This document shows positions 1 through 8,427 of a DNA stretch of 64,000 nt, piece by piece. The notes below the pieces were generated by a model. That model was given only the letters and a program-made list of their open reading frames with translations. It ran no database searches and had not been told where the DNA came from. The stretch is from AP-15 sp963814805. Lineage in GTDB: Bacteria > Pseudomonadota > Alphaproteobacteria > ATCC43930 > CGMCC-115725. Position numbers and translations under genes: made by a program. Numbering within the stretch: position 1 is the first letter of the stretch; the number at the start of each line of letters is the position of its first letter. The stretch covers positions 62,001 through 126,000 of the forward strand of contig CAWFER010000001.1 in the NCBI GenBank assembly GCA_963814805.1. Reading direction: 5' to 3'.

Positions 1-132
1 GCGAGAAGCTGTGAGGCCCACTCACGCCGCAAGCGCGCATCTGTTGGAAACGACCGGCTATCCTCGCTCTTTGTCATCCCGACCTGACGGCGCGCAGGCC
101 GGGGCGACACGGCGGCGGAGCCGTTCAACCGG

Positions 133-1389
133 CTAGGTGTTCATCGCGTCGAAGAACTCGGTGTTGCTTTTCGATTCCTTGAGCTTGTTGATCAGGAATT
201 CGAGCCCATCGACGGTACCCATCGGGGTCAGCACCCGGCGCAACACCCACATCTTCGACAGGACGCCGCGATCGACCAACAACTCTTCCTTGCGGGTGCC
301 CGATTTGGTGATGTCGATCGACGGGAAGGTGCGCTTGTCGGCAACCTTGCGGTCGAGCACGATTTCCGAATTGCCGGTGCCCTTGAATTCTTCGAAGATC
401 ACTTCGTCCATGCGCGAGCCGGTATCGATCAAGGCGGTGGCGATGATGGTCAGGGAGCCGCCTTCCTCGATGTTGCGCGCCGCGCCGAAGAAGCGCTTCG
501 GCCGCTGCAAGGCGTTGGCGTCGACGCCGCCGGTCAACACCTTGCCTGACGACGGTACGACAGTATTGTAGGCGCGGGCGAGGCGGGTGATCGAATCGAG
601 CAGGATCACGACGTCGCGCTTGTGCTCGACCAGTCGCTTGGCTTTCTCGATCACCATTTCGGCGATCTGGACGTGGCGCTGCGCCGGCTCGTCAAAGGTC
701 GAGCTGATGACCTCGCCGCGCACCGAGCGGGCCATGTCGGTGACCTCCTCGGGGCGTTCATCGATCAGCAGCACGATCAGATAGACCTCCGGATGGTTGG
801 CTGCGATCGCATGGGCGATATTTTGCAGCATCACCGTCTTGCCGGTGCGCGGCGGCGACACGATCAGCGCGCGCTGACCCTTGCCGAGCGGGGTGATCAG
901 GTCGATGACCCGGGTGGTCAGATCGCGGCGCGCCGAATCCTCAAATTCGAGCGCCAGCTTCTCTTCGGGATAGAGCGGGGTCAGATTGTCGAAATTGATC
1001 CGCTGGCGCAGGCGATCGGGCTCGTCGAAATTGATCTCGCTGACTTTGAGCAGAGCGAAATAGCGCTCCCCGTCGCGCGGCGAACGGATCTCGCCCTCGA
1101 CGGTGTCGCCGGTGCGCAGGCCAAAGCGCCGCACCTGGCTGGGACTGACATAGATGTCATCAGGACCGGCGAGATAATTGGCTTCCGGCGAGCGCAAAAA
1201 ACCAAAGCCGTCGGATAACACTTCGAGCACGCCGTCGCCAGAAATCGGCACGTCGTTCTCGGCAAGTTGTTTCAGAATAGCGAACAGCATGTCCTGCTTG
1301 CGCAGCGAGGATGCGTTCTCGATTTCGAGCTCTTCGGCGAATGCCAGCAGCTCGGCGGGGGTTTTTCGTTTGAGTTCCTGGAGATTCAT
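133..1389 (-). CDS. rho: Transcription termination factor Rho
   Basis: Hexameric RNA-dependent ATPase that ends transcription at Rho-dependent sites in the cytoplasm. The 418-residue product has the N-terminal Rho fold (LQELKRKTPAELLAFAEEL), the cold-shock-like RNA-binding domain (DGFGFLRSPEANYLAGPDDI), a Walker A loop SPPRTGKT and the downstream LLDSITRLARAYN block. The ATG at 1389 gives the normal family length. The frame is open 24 codons further up, but that stretch (MNLLDSVRRSPRTGEP...) has no Rho similarity and is probably leader. It lies downstream of hemJ on the same strand with about 200 bp between, as usual in Alphaproteobacteria. Positions 1-132, beyond its stop, hold no gene I can see. 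Confidence 0.97.
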   Translation of the reverse strand: MNLQELKRKTPAELLAFAEELEIENASSLRKQDMLFAILKQLAENDVPISGDGVLEVLSDGFGFLRSPEANYLAGPDDIYVSPSQVRRFGLRTGDTVEGEIRSPRDGERYFALLKVSEINFDEPDRLRQRINFDNLTPLYPEEKLALEFEDSARRDLTTRVIDLITPLGKGQRALIVSPPRTGKTVMLQNIAHAIAANHPEVYLIVLLIDERPEEVTDMARSVRGEVISSTFDEPAQRHVQIAEMVIEKAKRLVEHKRDVVILLDSITRLARAYNTVVPSSGKVLTGGVDANALQRPKRFFGAARNIEEGGSLTIIATALIDTGSRMDEVIFEEFKGTGNSEIVLDRKVADKRTFPSIDITKSGTRKEELLVDRGVLSKMWVLRRVLTPMGTVDGLEFLINKLKESKSNTEFFDAMNT

Positions 1390-1595
1390 TGAGGTTCGCG
1401 TGGCGGTGGGGCAGGGTTCGCCCGTCCGGGGGCTCCTGCGGACAGAATCCAGCAGGTTCAAAGGTCAGGCGAGGGATGGCGGGGATTGACAGGAAAAGCT
1501 AGGCGACCCGTAGGCCATTCCCCTTAGCCAGAGGACATAGGCGTGTCAAATGCAATATCAAGATCCCCCGAAGTCATGAAAAAACCGACAACATC

Positions 1596-2045
1596 TCAAA
1601 ACGGCTTAACTACGACGAGCACGACAATCGCGATCAGCGCCAGGGTCGGCAGCTCGTTGACCATGCGAAAGAACCGCGGCGAATGCCGGTTTCGCTCCGC
1701 AGCAAACGCCCGGCGCCAACGGGCGAGCGCAGCCTGGTAGACGAGCAGCGCCGCGACCAGCCCGAGCTTTGCCCAGATCCACCCGCGATGCCAGTCGACG
1801 ACGCCGGGGGTGGCGGCCAGCAGCACGCCGAAGCCCAACGTCGCCAGCATCGCCGGGGTCATGATCCCGTGCAACAAACGCCGCTCCATGATCATGAAGG
1901 TCCGCGACCGAGCCGAGCCGACCGGCGCCATCGCGTGATAGACGAACAGCCGCGGCAGGTAGAGCAGCCCGGCCATCCAGGCCACGACCGCGACAATGTG
2001 AGCCGATTTGATCCACGGATAGAGGGCGGCGAGCCAGACGCTCAA
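1596..2045 (-). CDS. hemJ: Protoporphyrinogen IX oxidase HemJ
   Basis: Membrane haem-pathway enzyme oxidising protoporphyrinogen IX to protoporphyrin IX. The product is 149 residues with four hydrophobic segments and the family's conserved N-terminal histidine region (WIKSAHIVAVVAWMAGLLYL followed by PRLFVYH). The start is TTG at 2045, which overlaps the hemH stop as TTGA, so translation is probably coupled. It completes a hemE-hemH-hemJ run that covers three of the last four steps to haem. Identification rests on length, topology and context together. Confidence 0.9.
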   Translation of the reverse strand: MSVWLAALYPWIKSAHIVAVVAWMAGLLYLPRLFVYHAMAPVGSARSRTFMIMERRLLHGIMTPAMLATLGFGVLLAATPGVVDWHRGWIWAKLGLVAALLVYQAALARWRRAFAAERNRHSPRFFRMVNELPTLALIAIVVLVVVKPF

Positions 2046-3058
2046 GCCCGAGCTCCGACTAATGCGCAGTTGCCGGATCCGACCGGGCAGCCTGTCGAGC
2101 GCGAGGCGGGACCTGCATCGCGAACGAGCGCCGCGAGCGCCGCGATAAACCGGGGATCGGCGCCGACCGTAGGCACTCGGTGATAGGCCGGCACACCGCT
2201 CTTTTGAGCAATCTGGCGATAGTCGAGGTCGAGCTCGACCAGGGTCTCCGAATGCTCCGAGACAAACGAAATCGGCGCCACCACCAGCGGCACGCCATCG
2301 GCGCCGGCGCGTCTAATCTCGGCGTCAGTAGCGGGACCAATCCACTCGAGCGGGCCGACCCGGCTCTGATAGCACACGCGCCAATCGAGATCCGGCCGGG
2401 CGAGCGCGGCGGCGATCGCCAGCGCGGTCATTTCGACCTGCGCGGGATAGGGATCGCCCGCCTGCACGATCCGTTGCGGCAGGCCATGCGCGCTCAGCAG
2501 CAGGCGCGGCGTCCTGCCTATGCCGGCAGCCGCGTCGAGGACCGGCCGGATCAATCCGGCGACCGCGTCGATGAACCCGCTCTTGACCGGGTAGCAGCAT
2601 ATGTTGCGGGTCGGCTGGACGAGAGCGTGCCGGGCTGCGGCGCGCCGCCAATCGGCGAGCGAAGAAGCCGTGGTGGTCGTCGAGAATTGCGGATAAAGCG
2701 GCAGGCAGACGATCTCGTCCGGCGCCCATTCAGCGACCGCGCGCGCCGCCTCGGCGCTGGTCGGATGCCAATAGCGCATCGCGACAAAGCAGCGGTGCCG
2801 ATCTCCGAGGGCGTTTTCCAGCGCTCTCGCCTGCGCCTCGGTATTGGCCAGCAGCGGCGACCCGCCGCCGAGCCGGGCGTAGATCTCGCGCGCGGTCCTG
2901 GCGCGTCCGCGCGCGATGAGCCACGCCAACGGCAAGCGCAGCGGCGCCGGCAGCCGAATGATCGCCGGGTCCTTGAACAGGTTGAACAGGAACGGCGCCA
3001 CCGCGGCGAGCGAATCAGGCCCACCAAGGTTCATCAGCACGATCGCGGTGCGCTTCAT
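2042..3058 (-). CDS. hemH: Ferrochelatase HemH
   Basis: Inserts ferrous iron into protoporphyrin IX, the last step of protohaem synthesis. The 338-residue product starts MKRTAIVLMNLGGPDSL, the classic ferrochelatase N-terminus, and contains LLLSAHGLPQRIV with the catalytic histidine and SFVSEHSETLVELDLDY near the C-terminus. The ATG at 3058 lies one base after the hemE stop (TGA-C-ATG). An upstream open frame of 36 codons lies inside hemE and is not used. Confidence 0.96.
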   Translation of the reverse strand: MKRTAIVLMNLGGPDSLAAVAPFLFNLFKDPAIIRLPAPLRLPLAWLIARGRARTAREIYARLGGGSPLLANTEAQARALENALGDRHRCFVAMRYWHPTSAEAARAVAEWAPDEIVCLPLYPQFSTTTTASSLADWRRAAARHALVQPTRNICCYPVKSGFIDAVAGLIRPVLDAAAGIGRTPRLLLSAHGLPQRIVQAGDPYPAQVEMTALAIAAALARPDLDWRVCYQSRVGPLEWIGPATDAEIRRAGADGVPLVVAPISFVSEHSETLVELDLDYRQIAQKSGVPAYHRVPTVGADPRFIAALAALVRDAGPASRSTGCPVGSGNCALVGARA

Positions 3059-3059
3059 G

Positions 3060-4109
3060 TCAGCCGGCGACCAACGGCTCGGCGAGCAGGGCGGCGAGCA
3101 GGGCGACATTCTCGGGCGGCGTCTGCGGCAATACCCCATGACCAAGATTGAACACCCAAGGCCCACCGGAATAGCCTTGGCGCATGTCCCGGACGGCGCT
3201 TTTGAGGGCGACGCCGCCGGTCATCAGCAGGACCGGATCGAGATTGCCCTGAACCGTCACGCGCGAGCGCAGCCGGGCAGTGGCGAATCCAACCGGAACC
3301 GCGGTATCGAGCGCCACCGCATCGATGCCGGTCTCAGCGACATAGCGCTCATAATGCGAGCCGGCGCCGCGCGGAAAGCCGATGACCGGACAATCAGGAT
3401 ATCGTGACTTCAGTGCCGCGACAATGCGCGCTGTCGGGGCGATCACCCAGCACGCGAACGCCGCCTCGGGCAAGATGCCGGCCCAGCTGTCGAACAACTG
3501 CACAATTTCGGCGCCGGCCGCGATCTCGGCCGCGAGCAGCTCGATCGTGGCTTCAGTCAACACCTCGATCAGCGCGGCAAATCCGTGTGGATCGCCATAC
3601 GCCCAGGCCTTGACTTGACGAAAATCGCGGCTGACGCCGCCCTCGACCATATAGGTCGCGACCGTCCAGGGTGCGCCGGCAAAACCGATCAGCGCGGTCT
3701 GCGGCCCGAGCGACGCACGCACTTGGCACACCGCCTCCAGCACCGGTTCAAGGCGCGAGACGGCATGCGCGCCGTCGAGCAGGCCCAACCCGGCGTTGCC
3801 GGCAATCGGTTCGAGCACCGGGCCTTCGCCATCGCGAAACGTCAGTCTCTGCCCCAGCGCATGAGGCAGCATCAGTATGTCGGAGAACAGGATCGCCGCG
3901 TCCATGCCATACCGCCGCACCGGCTGCATGGTCAGCTCAGCGGCCAGGTCGGGAGTGAGGCACAGCTCGACAAAATCGGACGCGCGTGCGCGCACAGCGC
4001 GATACTCGGGCAGGTAGCGCCCGGCCTGGCGCATCAGCCACCATGGCGGCGGCGATAACGTCTCACCGGCAAGCACGCGAAGCAGCGACTTGGTTTTGGC
4101 GCCCGGCAT
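3060..4109 (-). CDS. hemE: Uroporphyrinogen decarboxylase HemE
   Basis: Decarboxylates uroporphyrinogen III to coproporphyrinogen III. The signature PPWWLMRQAGRYLPEYR is present near residue 20, and FSDILMLPHALG and GFAGAPWTVATYMVEGG follow. I chose ATG 4109 (349 residues) over ATG 4130 because an AGGAGA ribosome-binding site sits about nine bases upstream of 4109. It is the first gene of the leftward haem operon and borders the gap proposed as the replication origin. In Caulobacter and Rickettsia hemE also flanks the origin. Confidence 0.96.
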   Translation of the reverse strand: MPGAKTKSLLRVLAGETLSPPPWWLMRQAGRYLPEYRAVRARASDFVELCLTPDLAAELTMQPVRRYGMDAAILFSDILMLPHALGQRLTFRDGEGPVLEPIAGNAGLGLLDGAHAVSRLEPVLEAVCQVRASLGPQTALIGFAGAPWTVATYMVEGGVSRDFRQVKAWAYGDPHGFAALIEVLTEATIELLAAEIAAGAEIVQLFDSWAGILPEAAFACWVIAPTARIVAALKSRYPDCPVIGFPRGAGSHYERYVAETGIDAVALDTAVPVGFATARLRSRVTVQGNLDPVLLMTGGVALKSAVRDMRQGYSGGPWVFNLGHGVLPQTPPENVALLAALLAEPLVAG

Positions 4110-4515
4110 TAAGATCTTTCTCCTCTTCATTCATATAAGTGATCTAGATGGTAGAAGGTTGATGATCCGGTGAGTAGCGGGGAGCGCCGATCGATCCCGA
4201 GACCGTGCACAACGCGGCTCGATGGGGAAATGTCGGAGATGATCGGTGATCAAAGCAGATGGTTCCGCTGCTCAGCGAGATAAGCCTGGGCTGGGGAGCA
4301 GCCGAAAAATGGGGATGTTTTGCCGGCGGATTTCGATGATCCCCGCTGTTCGTCGCCGTAGATAAATTCGGCCCACGGTGGTGAAAGCCGGTTGATGATT
4401 TGAGCGAAATGCGGACAAGTTTCGGCTCTGCCGCTTGGCAGGAGCGATCTGTGGATGGTGTTGGAATGATGCACAGCCCCGTGAGGATGACCGGGCCAGG
4501 GCGGGACGGATCGGC
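4110..4515. other. Candidate chromosomal replication origin (oriC) in the hemE/ppsR gap
   Basis: A 406-bp gene-free gap between divergent hemE and ppsR. The flanks (rho-hemJ-hemH-hemE on one side, ppsR-maf-aroE-coaE-dnaQ-secB on the other) match the conserved surroundings of the Caulobacter and Rickettsia origins. Seen in the gap: five TGATC-type motifs (starting near 4139, 4164, 4240, 4247 and 4337) resembling the weak DnaA boxes known from Caulobacter, and one near-consensus DnaA box TGTGGATGG at 4450-4458. I see no perfect TTATCCACA box, no TTAA-N7-TTAA CtrA site and no strongly AT-rich stretch. The call therefore rests mainly on synteny. Confidence 0.45.
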
Positions 4516-5334
4516 GTGACCCGGTTTCATCTTCATCTGGTATCGGATTCGACCGGCGAAACCGTGCATTCGGTCGCCCGCGCCTGCCTCGTGCAATTCG
4601 ACGAGGTGCAGCCGGTGGAGCACGTCTGGAGCATGGTGCGGACCCGCAGTCAAGTCGACCGGGTCGTCGCCGGGGTTGAGGCCAATCTCGGGGTTGTGCT
4701 GTTCACCCTGGTTAGCGACCAGCTTCGCCAATTGTTGCAGCAGGGCTGCCGCCGCCTCCAGGTTCCGGCCATTCCGGTGCTCGATCCGGTGATCGGGGCG
4801 CTCGCCTCCTATCTGCATCGCGAAAGCCGCGGCGTGCCGGGTAAGCAGCATCTGCTCGACAGCGAGTATTTTGCCCGCATCGATGCGATGACCTTTGCCC
4901 TCAATCATGATGACGGGCAGTCGAGCTGGGGGCTCGATGACGCCGATGTCTGTCTTGTCGGGGTGTCGCGGACCTCGAAGACGCCGACCTGCCTCTACCT
5001 CGCTAATCGCGGGGTCAAGGCTGCAAACGTGCCGTTCGTGCCAGGGGTTCCGCTGCCGCCCGAGTTGATCGAGGCCCGGCGTCCGCTGATCGTCGGCCTG
5101 ACCAATGATCCCGAGCGGCTGATCCAGCTGCGCCGCAACCGACTTAGCATGCTGCATCATGACGAGACGACAGACTATACCGACAACGAGGCGGTGCGGG
5201 CCGAAGTGCGCGAGGCGCGGCGGATCTTCGCCGAGCGGCACTGGCCGGTGATCGACGTAACCCGGCGCTCGATCGAAGAAACTGCGGCGGCGATCCTCAA
5301 ACTGTTGGCGCGGCGCCATGGCCTCGCTGAATGA
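4516..5334 (+). CDS. ppsR: Pyruvate,phosphate dikinase / PEP synthase regulatory protein (DUF299)
   Basis: Bifunctional ADP-dependent kinase and phosphorylase that switches PPDK or PEP synthase off and on, controlling pyruvate/PEP flux. The 272-residue product starts at GTG 4516 with FHLHLVSDSTGETV, typical of DUF299, and has the nucleotide-binding loop GVSRTSKTPTCLYLA and the C-terminal RRSIEETAAAILKLL. The frame is open for 27 codons upstream of the GTG, but that part lacks family similarity. It is the first gene rightward of the oriC candidate and its end overlaps the maf remnant by 17 bp. Confidence 0.93.
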   Translation: MTRFHLHLVSDSTGETVHSVARACLVQFDEVQPVEHVWSMVRTRSQVDRVVAGVEANLGVVLFTLVSDQLRQLLQQGCRRLQVPAIPVLDPVIGALASYLHRESRGVPGKQHLLDSEYFARIDAMTFALNHDDGQSSWGLDDADVCLVGVSRTSKTPTCLYLANRGVKAANVPFVPGVPLPPELIEARRPLIVGLTNDPERLIQLRRNRLSMLHHDETTDYTDNEAVRAEVREARRIFAERHWPVIDVTRRSIEETAAAILKLLARRHGLAE

Positions 5335-5481
5335 GCCGGTGATTCTGGCTTCGGCCGGTTGTGTTCGCGCCCGGCTGCTGGCGGCGGCCGGGATCGCATT
5401 CCGGTCGAGTTGGCCGAGATCGATGAAGCCGCAATCAAATGCGCCTTTCGCGCCGAGGATGGGATTGCCCCGATTGCGTAG
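5318..5481 (+). pseudogene. maf: Truncated, frameshifted maf (nucleotide pyrophosphatase) remnant
   Basis: Maf-family proteins hydrolyse non-canonical nucleoside triphosphates. From ATG 5318 the frame reads PVILASAGCVRARLLAAAGI, a clear Maf N-terminus. At about 5400 the similarity moves to another frame (VELAEIDEAAIKCAFRAED), which stops at 5479-5481. One lost base around 5400-5404 explains the shift. The remaining three quarters of a Maf protein are absent, and the next recognisable gene is an unrelated PEP-CTERM gene. ppsR-maf-aroE is the usual order here, so this is decayed native DNA and not a chance match. Confidence 0.8.
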
Positions 5482-5531
5482 TTCCTGCTTGATGATCGAA
5501 CGGTCATAAATGAAGATCACCGCTCGCCGTT

Positions 5532-5572
5532 CGCGTAAGACACTTGTCCAAAGAGACGCGTGAGACACTGGT
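5532..5572. repeat. Imperfect 16-bp direct repeat, possible insertion-element end
   Basis: CGCGTRAGACACTKGT occurs at 5532-5547 and again at 5557-5572 (two mismatches, 25-bp period), just after the maf remnant and before the PEP-CTERM gene. Paired short repeats like this occur at ends of some insertion sequences. On the minus strand nearby, YDRSIIKQELRNRG faintly resembles an IS5-type transposase segment. No intact transposase is present. The link to an insertion sequence is inference. Confidence 0.3.
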
Positions 5573-5727
5573 GACCTGGCTCGGCAATACCTCCTTCAGG
5601 TTAGTGGAACTGGTTGGTTTTCCTACCTTTGATCGCCCGTGATACGCATTTTGGCAAAGCGTCGGCCGCTTTATAGTCCCACCTGGATATTGTCTCTAAA
5701 CGATTGATATCCAAGGCCGTGCAATTT

Positions 5728-5742
5728 TGGCGCGATTCTTGC
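5728..5742 (+). promoter_or_regulatory. Sigma-54 (-24/-12) promoter for the PEP-CTERM gene
   Basis: The sequence TGGCGCGATTCTTGC matches the sigma-54 consensus TGGCACG-N4-TTGC at every fixed position but one (G for A). The GG and GC doublets are separated by exactly 10 bases. The predicted transcript start would be near 5754, about 50 bases before the ATG at 5806. PEP-CTERM genes in exosortase organisms are often controlled by a sigma-54 system (PrsK/PrsR), which fits. No regulator gene is in the window. Confidence 0.6.
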
Positions 5743-5805
5743 GCTAATTCTGTGCGGTATTCGGCAGCCGTCTGGGAAATGCCGGTGCACACAAGGGGTG
5801 AACCA

Positions 5806-6681
5806 ATGCAAGGATTCGCGCGTTTGATTCGGTCTGCTGGGCTCACAGTCGGGCTGACGGCGGTGTTCGCGCTTCCAGCTACCAGCGTTCTCGCGAATGT
5901 CGTCAAAATTACGCCAAACAGTATGGGGAATTGGGCGTTCGCTAATTCGGACGCGAATGGAACGGTGGGCAATAATCCGACCGGCAGCGGCTCGATGGTG
6001 ACCGGGCCGGCCACGCCTCCGCTCGGAGTTGGGAGCGCCAACCTCGCGACCGGAAACGGCACGGTCGGCGGTGACGGCGCGGAGATTCTGAGCGATACCG
6101 GCTATGCCGGCACTCTGCTCAGCTCGCTGACGTCCCTGAGCTATTCGACATACGATACGCTGAACAACGGTCAGCAATTCCCATATCTTGGACTAGAGAT
6201 TGCTACCGGATTGGTAAGTACTCCATACGATCAGTTCTTCTTCGAGCCGCCCTATCAGACACCGACAACCGGCAATCCGAGCCTCCCCAATCAGGGCGCC
6301 ACTGCGCTGAATACATGGCAGAGTTGGAACGCCCTCACCGGTGGCTGGTGGGACAATAACGGTTTGTGCAGTCCAGGAACTGGTGTCGAGTCGCTTGCGG
6401 CATGCACCAGCACTTTTGTAAACCCCACGATCGTCAACAGTGTTGGAACACCCGGAGTTCTCGATGGAGTGGGCGGGGTTCAATTCGCTGTAGGTTTTGC
6501 GGGCCCCACGGACCAATTCAATGGTTATGTTGACGCCTTTACAATCGGAGTTAATGGCGTCGACACGACCTTTGATTTTGAACCCGGCGCCGCTCCGGTT
6601 CCCGAACCTGCCTCGCTCGTACTCTTCGGGACCGCGCTCGCCGGGCTCGGGCTAGTGCGCAGTCGCAGGATTGAGATGTAG
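5806..6681 (+). CDS. PEP-CTERM sorting-domain exported protein
   Basis: A secreted, probably surface or biofilm-matrix protein of 291 residues. It has an N-terminal signal peptide (residues 1-30, LTVGLTAVFALPATSVLA), a Gly/Asn/Thr-rich body without recognised enzymatic motifs, and a C-terminal tripartite sorting signal: VPEPASL, a hydrophobic helix, and a basic end (VRSRRIEM). PEP-CTERM proteins are cleaved by an exosortase in the inner membrane. No exosortase is in this window. The start is ATG 5806, preceded by AAGGGGTG at good spacing. The gene and its flank are visibly less GC-rich than the neighbours and sit where maf should be, suggesting insertion. The 235 bp after its stop, up to aroE, hold nothing I recognise. 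Confidence 0.9.
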   Translation: MQGFARLIRSAGLTVGLTAVFALPATSVLANVVKITPNSMGNWAFANSDANGTVGNNPTGSGSMVTGPATPPLGVGSANLATGNGTVGGDGAEILSDTGYAGTLLSSLTSLSYSTYDTLNNGQQFPYLGLEIATGLVSTPYDQFFFEPPYQTPTTGNPSLPNQGATALNTWQSWNALTGGWWDNNGLCSPGTGVESLAACTSTFVNPTIVNSVGTPGVLDGVGGVQFAVGFAGPTDQFNGYVDAFTIGVNGVDTTFDFEPGAAPVPEPASLVLFGTALAGLGLVRSRRIEM

Positions 6682-6916
6682 GGCCAGTCGCGAGTTTCGT
6701 TTCGGCCGATTCGCCGATGTTCTGAACGGGAAAACTATTGCCCGGAGTCAGGGCGCGGGCGTTGGCTTCCACAATGCCTGCGCCGCCCGTTTGCTGTGTG
6801 CGAAATCTCGCGCCACGATCCTGGCCAAACCTGACCCGACCCCTATACCATCCCTCGGAGCGTCAGCGGAGCGGCGACGATGGCTGGCAGACCAGCGCAG
6901 TAGTAGAGATCGAGCC

Positions 6917-7780
6917 ATGAAGATCACCGGTTCAACTCGGGTCGCCGGCATCATGGGATGGCCGGTGGCCCATTCGCGCTCGCCCCTGCTGCATGGTTTC
7001 TGGCTCGACGAGACCGGGGTCGACGGCGCCTACCTGCCGTTGCCGGTGCGGCCTGAAAACCTTGAGCAGGCGTTGCGGGCGCTGCCAGCGCTCGGCTTTC
7101 GCGGCTGCAATCTGACCATCCCGCACAAGCAAGCGGCGCTGCGGGTGGCAGACAGGGTCGACCTGCTCGCGCGCCGGATCGGGGCCGCCAACACGGTAAT
7201 CGTCGCCGCCGACGGCAGTCTTGAAGCCAGCAACACTGATGTCTTCGGGTTTCGCGAAAACCTGCGTGAGCAGGCGCCTGATTGGAATGCCTCGGTGGGC
7301 GCTGCGGTCGTGCTCGGCGCGGGCGGCTCGGCGCGGGCGGTTTTGGCGGCGCTCGCCGCAGCCGGGGTCGGCGAGGTGCGTCTCGTCAACCGCACCCGCA
7401 ATCGGGCTGAGGCGGTCGCCGACGCGCTGTCCGAAGGCGGGCTGCGGATTTCGACCCATTCATGGGGCGAGGCGAACGCGGTTCTGGAGGGCGCCGGGCT
7501 GCTGGTTAACACGACCAGCCTCGGCATGGCCGGCGAGCCGCCGCTCGAGCTGGACTTGGCGTTGCTGCCGCGTTCGGCGCCGGTGGTCGATATCGTTTAC
7601 GTGCCGCTCGAAACCGGCCTGCTCGCGACGGCGCGGCGGCGCGGGCATCCGGTGGTGGATGGCCTCGGCATGCTGCTGCACCAAGGCCGGCCGGGCTTCG
7701 AGGCCTGGTTCGGCGCCAAGGTGCGGGTCAGCCGCGAACTGCGGGGCGCCATTGTCGCAAGCTTGGCGGCGTCGCGGTGA
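6917..7780 (+). CDS. aroE: Shikimate dehydrogenase AroE
   Basis: Reduces 3-dehydroshikimate to shikimate with NADPH, in aromatic amino acid synthesis. The 287-residue protein has the substrate site GWPVAHSRSPLLH near residue 15, the catalytic lysine in NLTIPHKQAAL, an NADP-binding GAGGSARAVLAAL and the NRTRNRAE motif. Its stop overlaps the GTG start of coaE. It would normally follow an intact maf; here the maf remnant and the PEP-CTERM insert lie upstream. Confidence 0.96.
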   Translation: MKITGSTRVAGIMGWPVAHSRSPLLHGFWLDETGVDGAYLPLPVRPENLEQALRALPALGFRGCNLTIPHKQAALRVADRVDLLARRIGAANTVIVAADGSLEASNTDVFGFRENLREQAPDWNASVGAAVVLGAGGSARAVLAALAAAGVGEVRLVNRTRNRAEAVADALSEGGLRISTHSWGEANAVLEGAGLLVNTTSLGMAGEPPLELDLALLPRSAPVVDIVYVPLETGLLATARRRGHPVVDGLGMLLHQGRPGFEAWFGAKVRVSRELRGAIVASLAASR

Positions 7781-8427
7781 TCGTCGTCGGCCTGACCGGC
7801 TCGATCGGCATGGGCAAGAGCACCGCTGCGGCGCTGTTGCGGCGGATGCGGGTGCCGCTGTTCGACGCCGACTGGGTGGTGCACCGCCTGCTGGCGCCGG
7901 GCGGGGCCGCGGTGGCGGCGGTGGCGACAGCGTTTCCCGGTGTGGGTACGGCGGCGGGCGGCATCGACCGCAGGGTTCTCGGGCGGCGGGTGTTTGGCGA
8001 TCCCGCGGCGCTGGCCCAGCTCGAGCGTATTCTCCATCCGATGGTAGCCGATCGCGAAAAGCGGTTTCTCGCCGGGGCGCGCGGCCGCCGCGAGCCGATC
8101 GCCGTGCTCGATGTGCCGCTGCTGTTTGAGAGCCGGGGCGCCGGGCGCTGCGATTATGTCGTCGTTGTCTCGGCGCCGGCCTTGGTCCAGCGCCAGCGCG
8201 TGCTGCGCCGACCGGGAATGACCGAGGCCCGATTTGCGGCGATCCTCAAACAGCAGATGCCCGATGCCGAAAAGCGGCGTCGCGCCGATTTCGTGGTGCC
8301 CACCGGGCTCGACCGAAAGCTGAGCTTGCAGCGGCTGGGGGCGATCGTCAGACTTTTGCGGCGCGGCAAGCCGCGGCTCGCCGGCCGGGACCGGCGGGTG
8401 GCGAGGAAAGAGCGGCGGCGGGGGTGA
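7777..8427 (+). CDS. coaE: Dephospho-CoA kinase CoaE
   Basis: Phosphorylates dephospho-CoA to coenzyme A. The 216-residue P-loop kinase begins IVVGLTGSIGMGKSTAAALL, with FDADWVVHRLL and the lid/arginine region QRQRVLRRPGMTEARF. The GTG start at 7777 overlaps the aroE stop, and the stop overlaps the dnaQ start as TGATG. The arginine-rich tail is longer than in many homologues but not unusual for this group. Confidence 0.95.
   Translation: MIVVGLTGSIGMGKSTAAALLRRMRVPLFDADWVVHRLLAPGGAAVAAVATAFPGVGTAAGGIDRRVLGRRVFGDPAALAQLERILHPMVADREKRFLAGARGRREPIAVLDVPLLFESRGAGRCDYVVVVSAPALVQRQRVLRRPGMTEARFAAILKQQMPDAEKRRRADFVVPTGLDRKLSLQRLGAIVRLLRRGKPRLAGRDRRVARKERRRG

Noticed and set aside
4144..5568. 474-codon open frame on the minus strand across ppsR
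   Set aside because: It is antisense to ppsR, whose conserved motifs are clear on the plus strand; the translation has no domain and arises from GC-rich codon bias.
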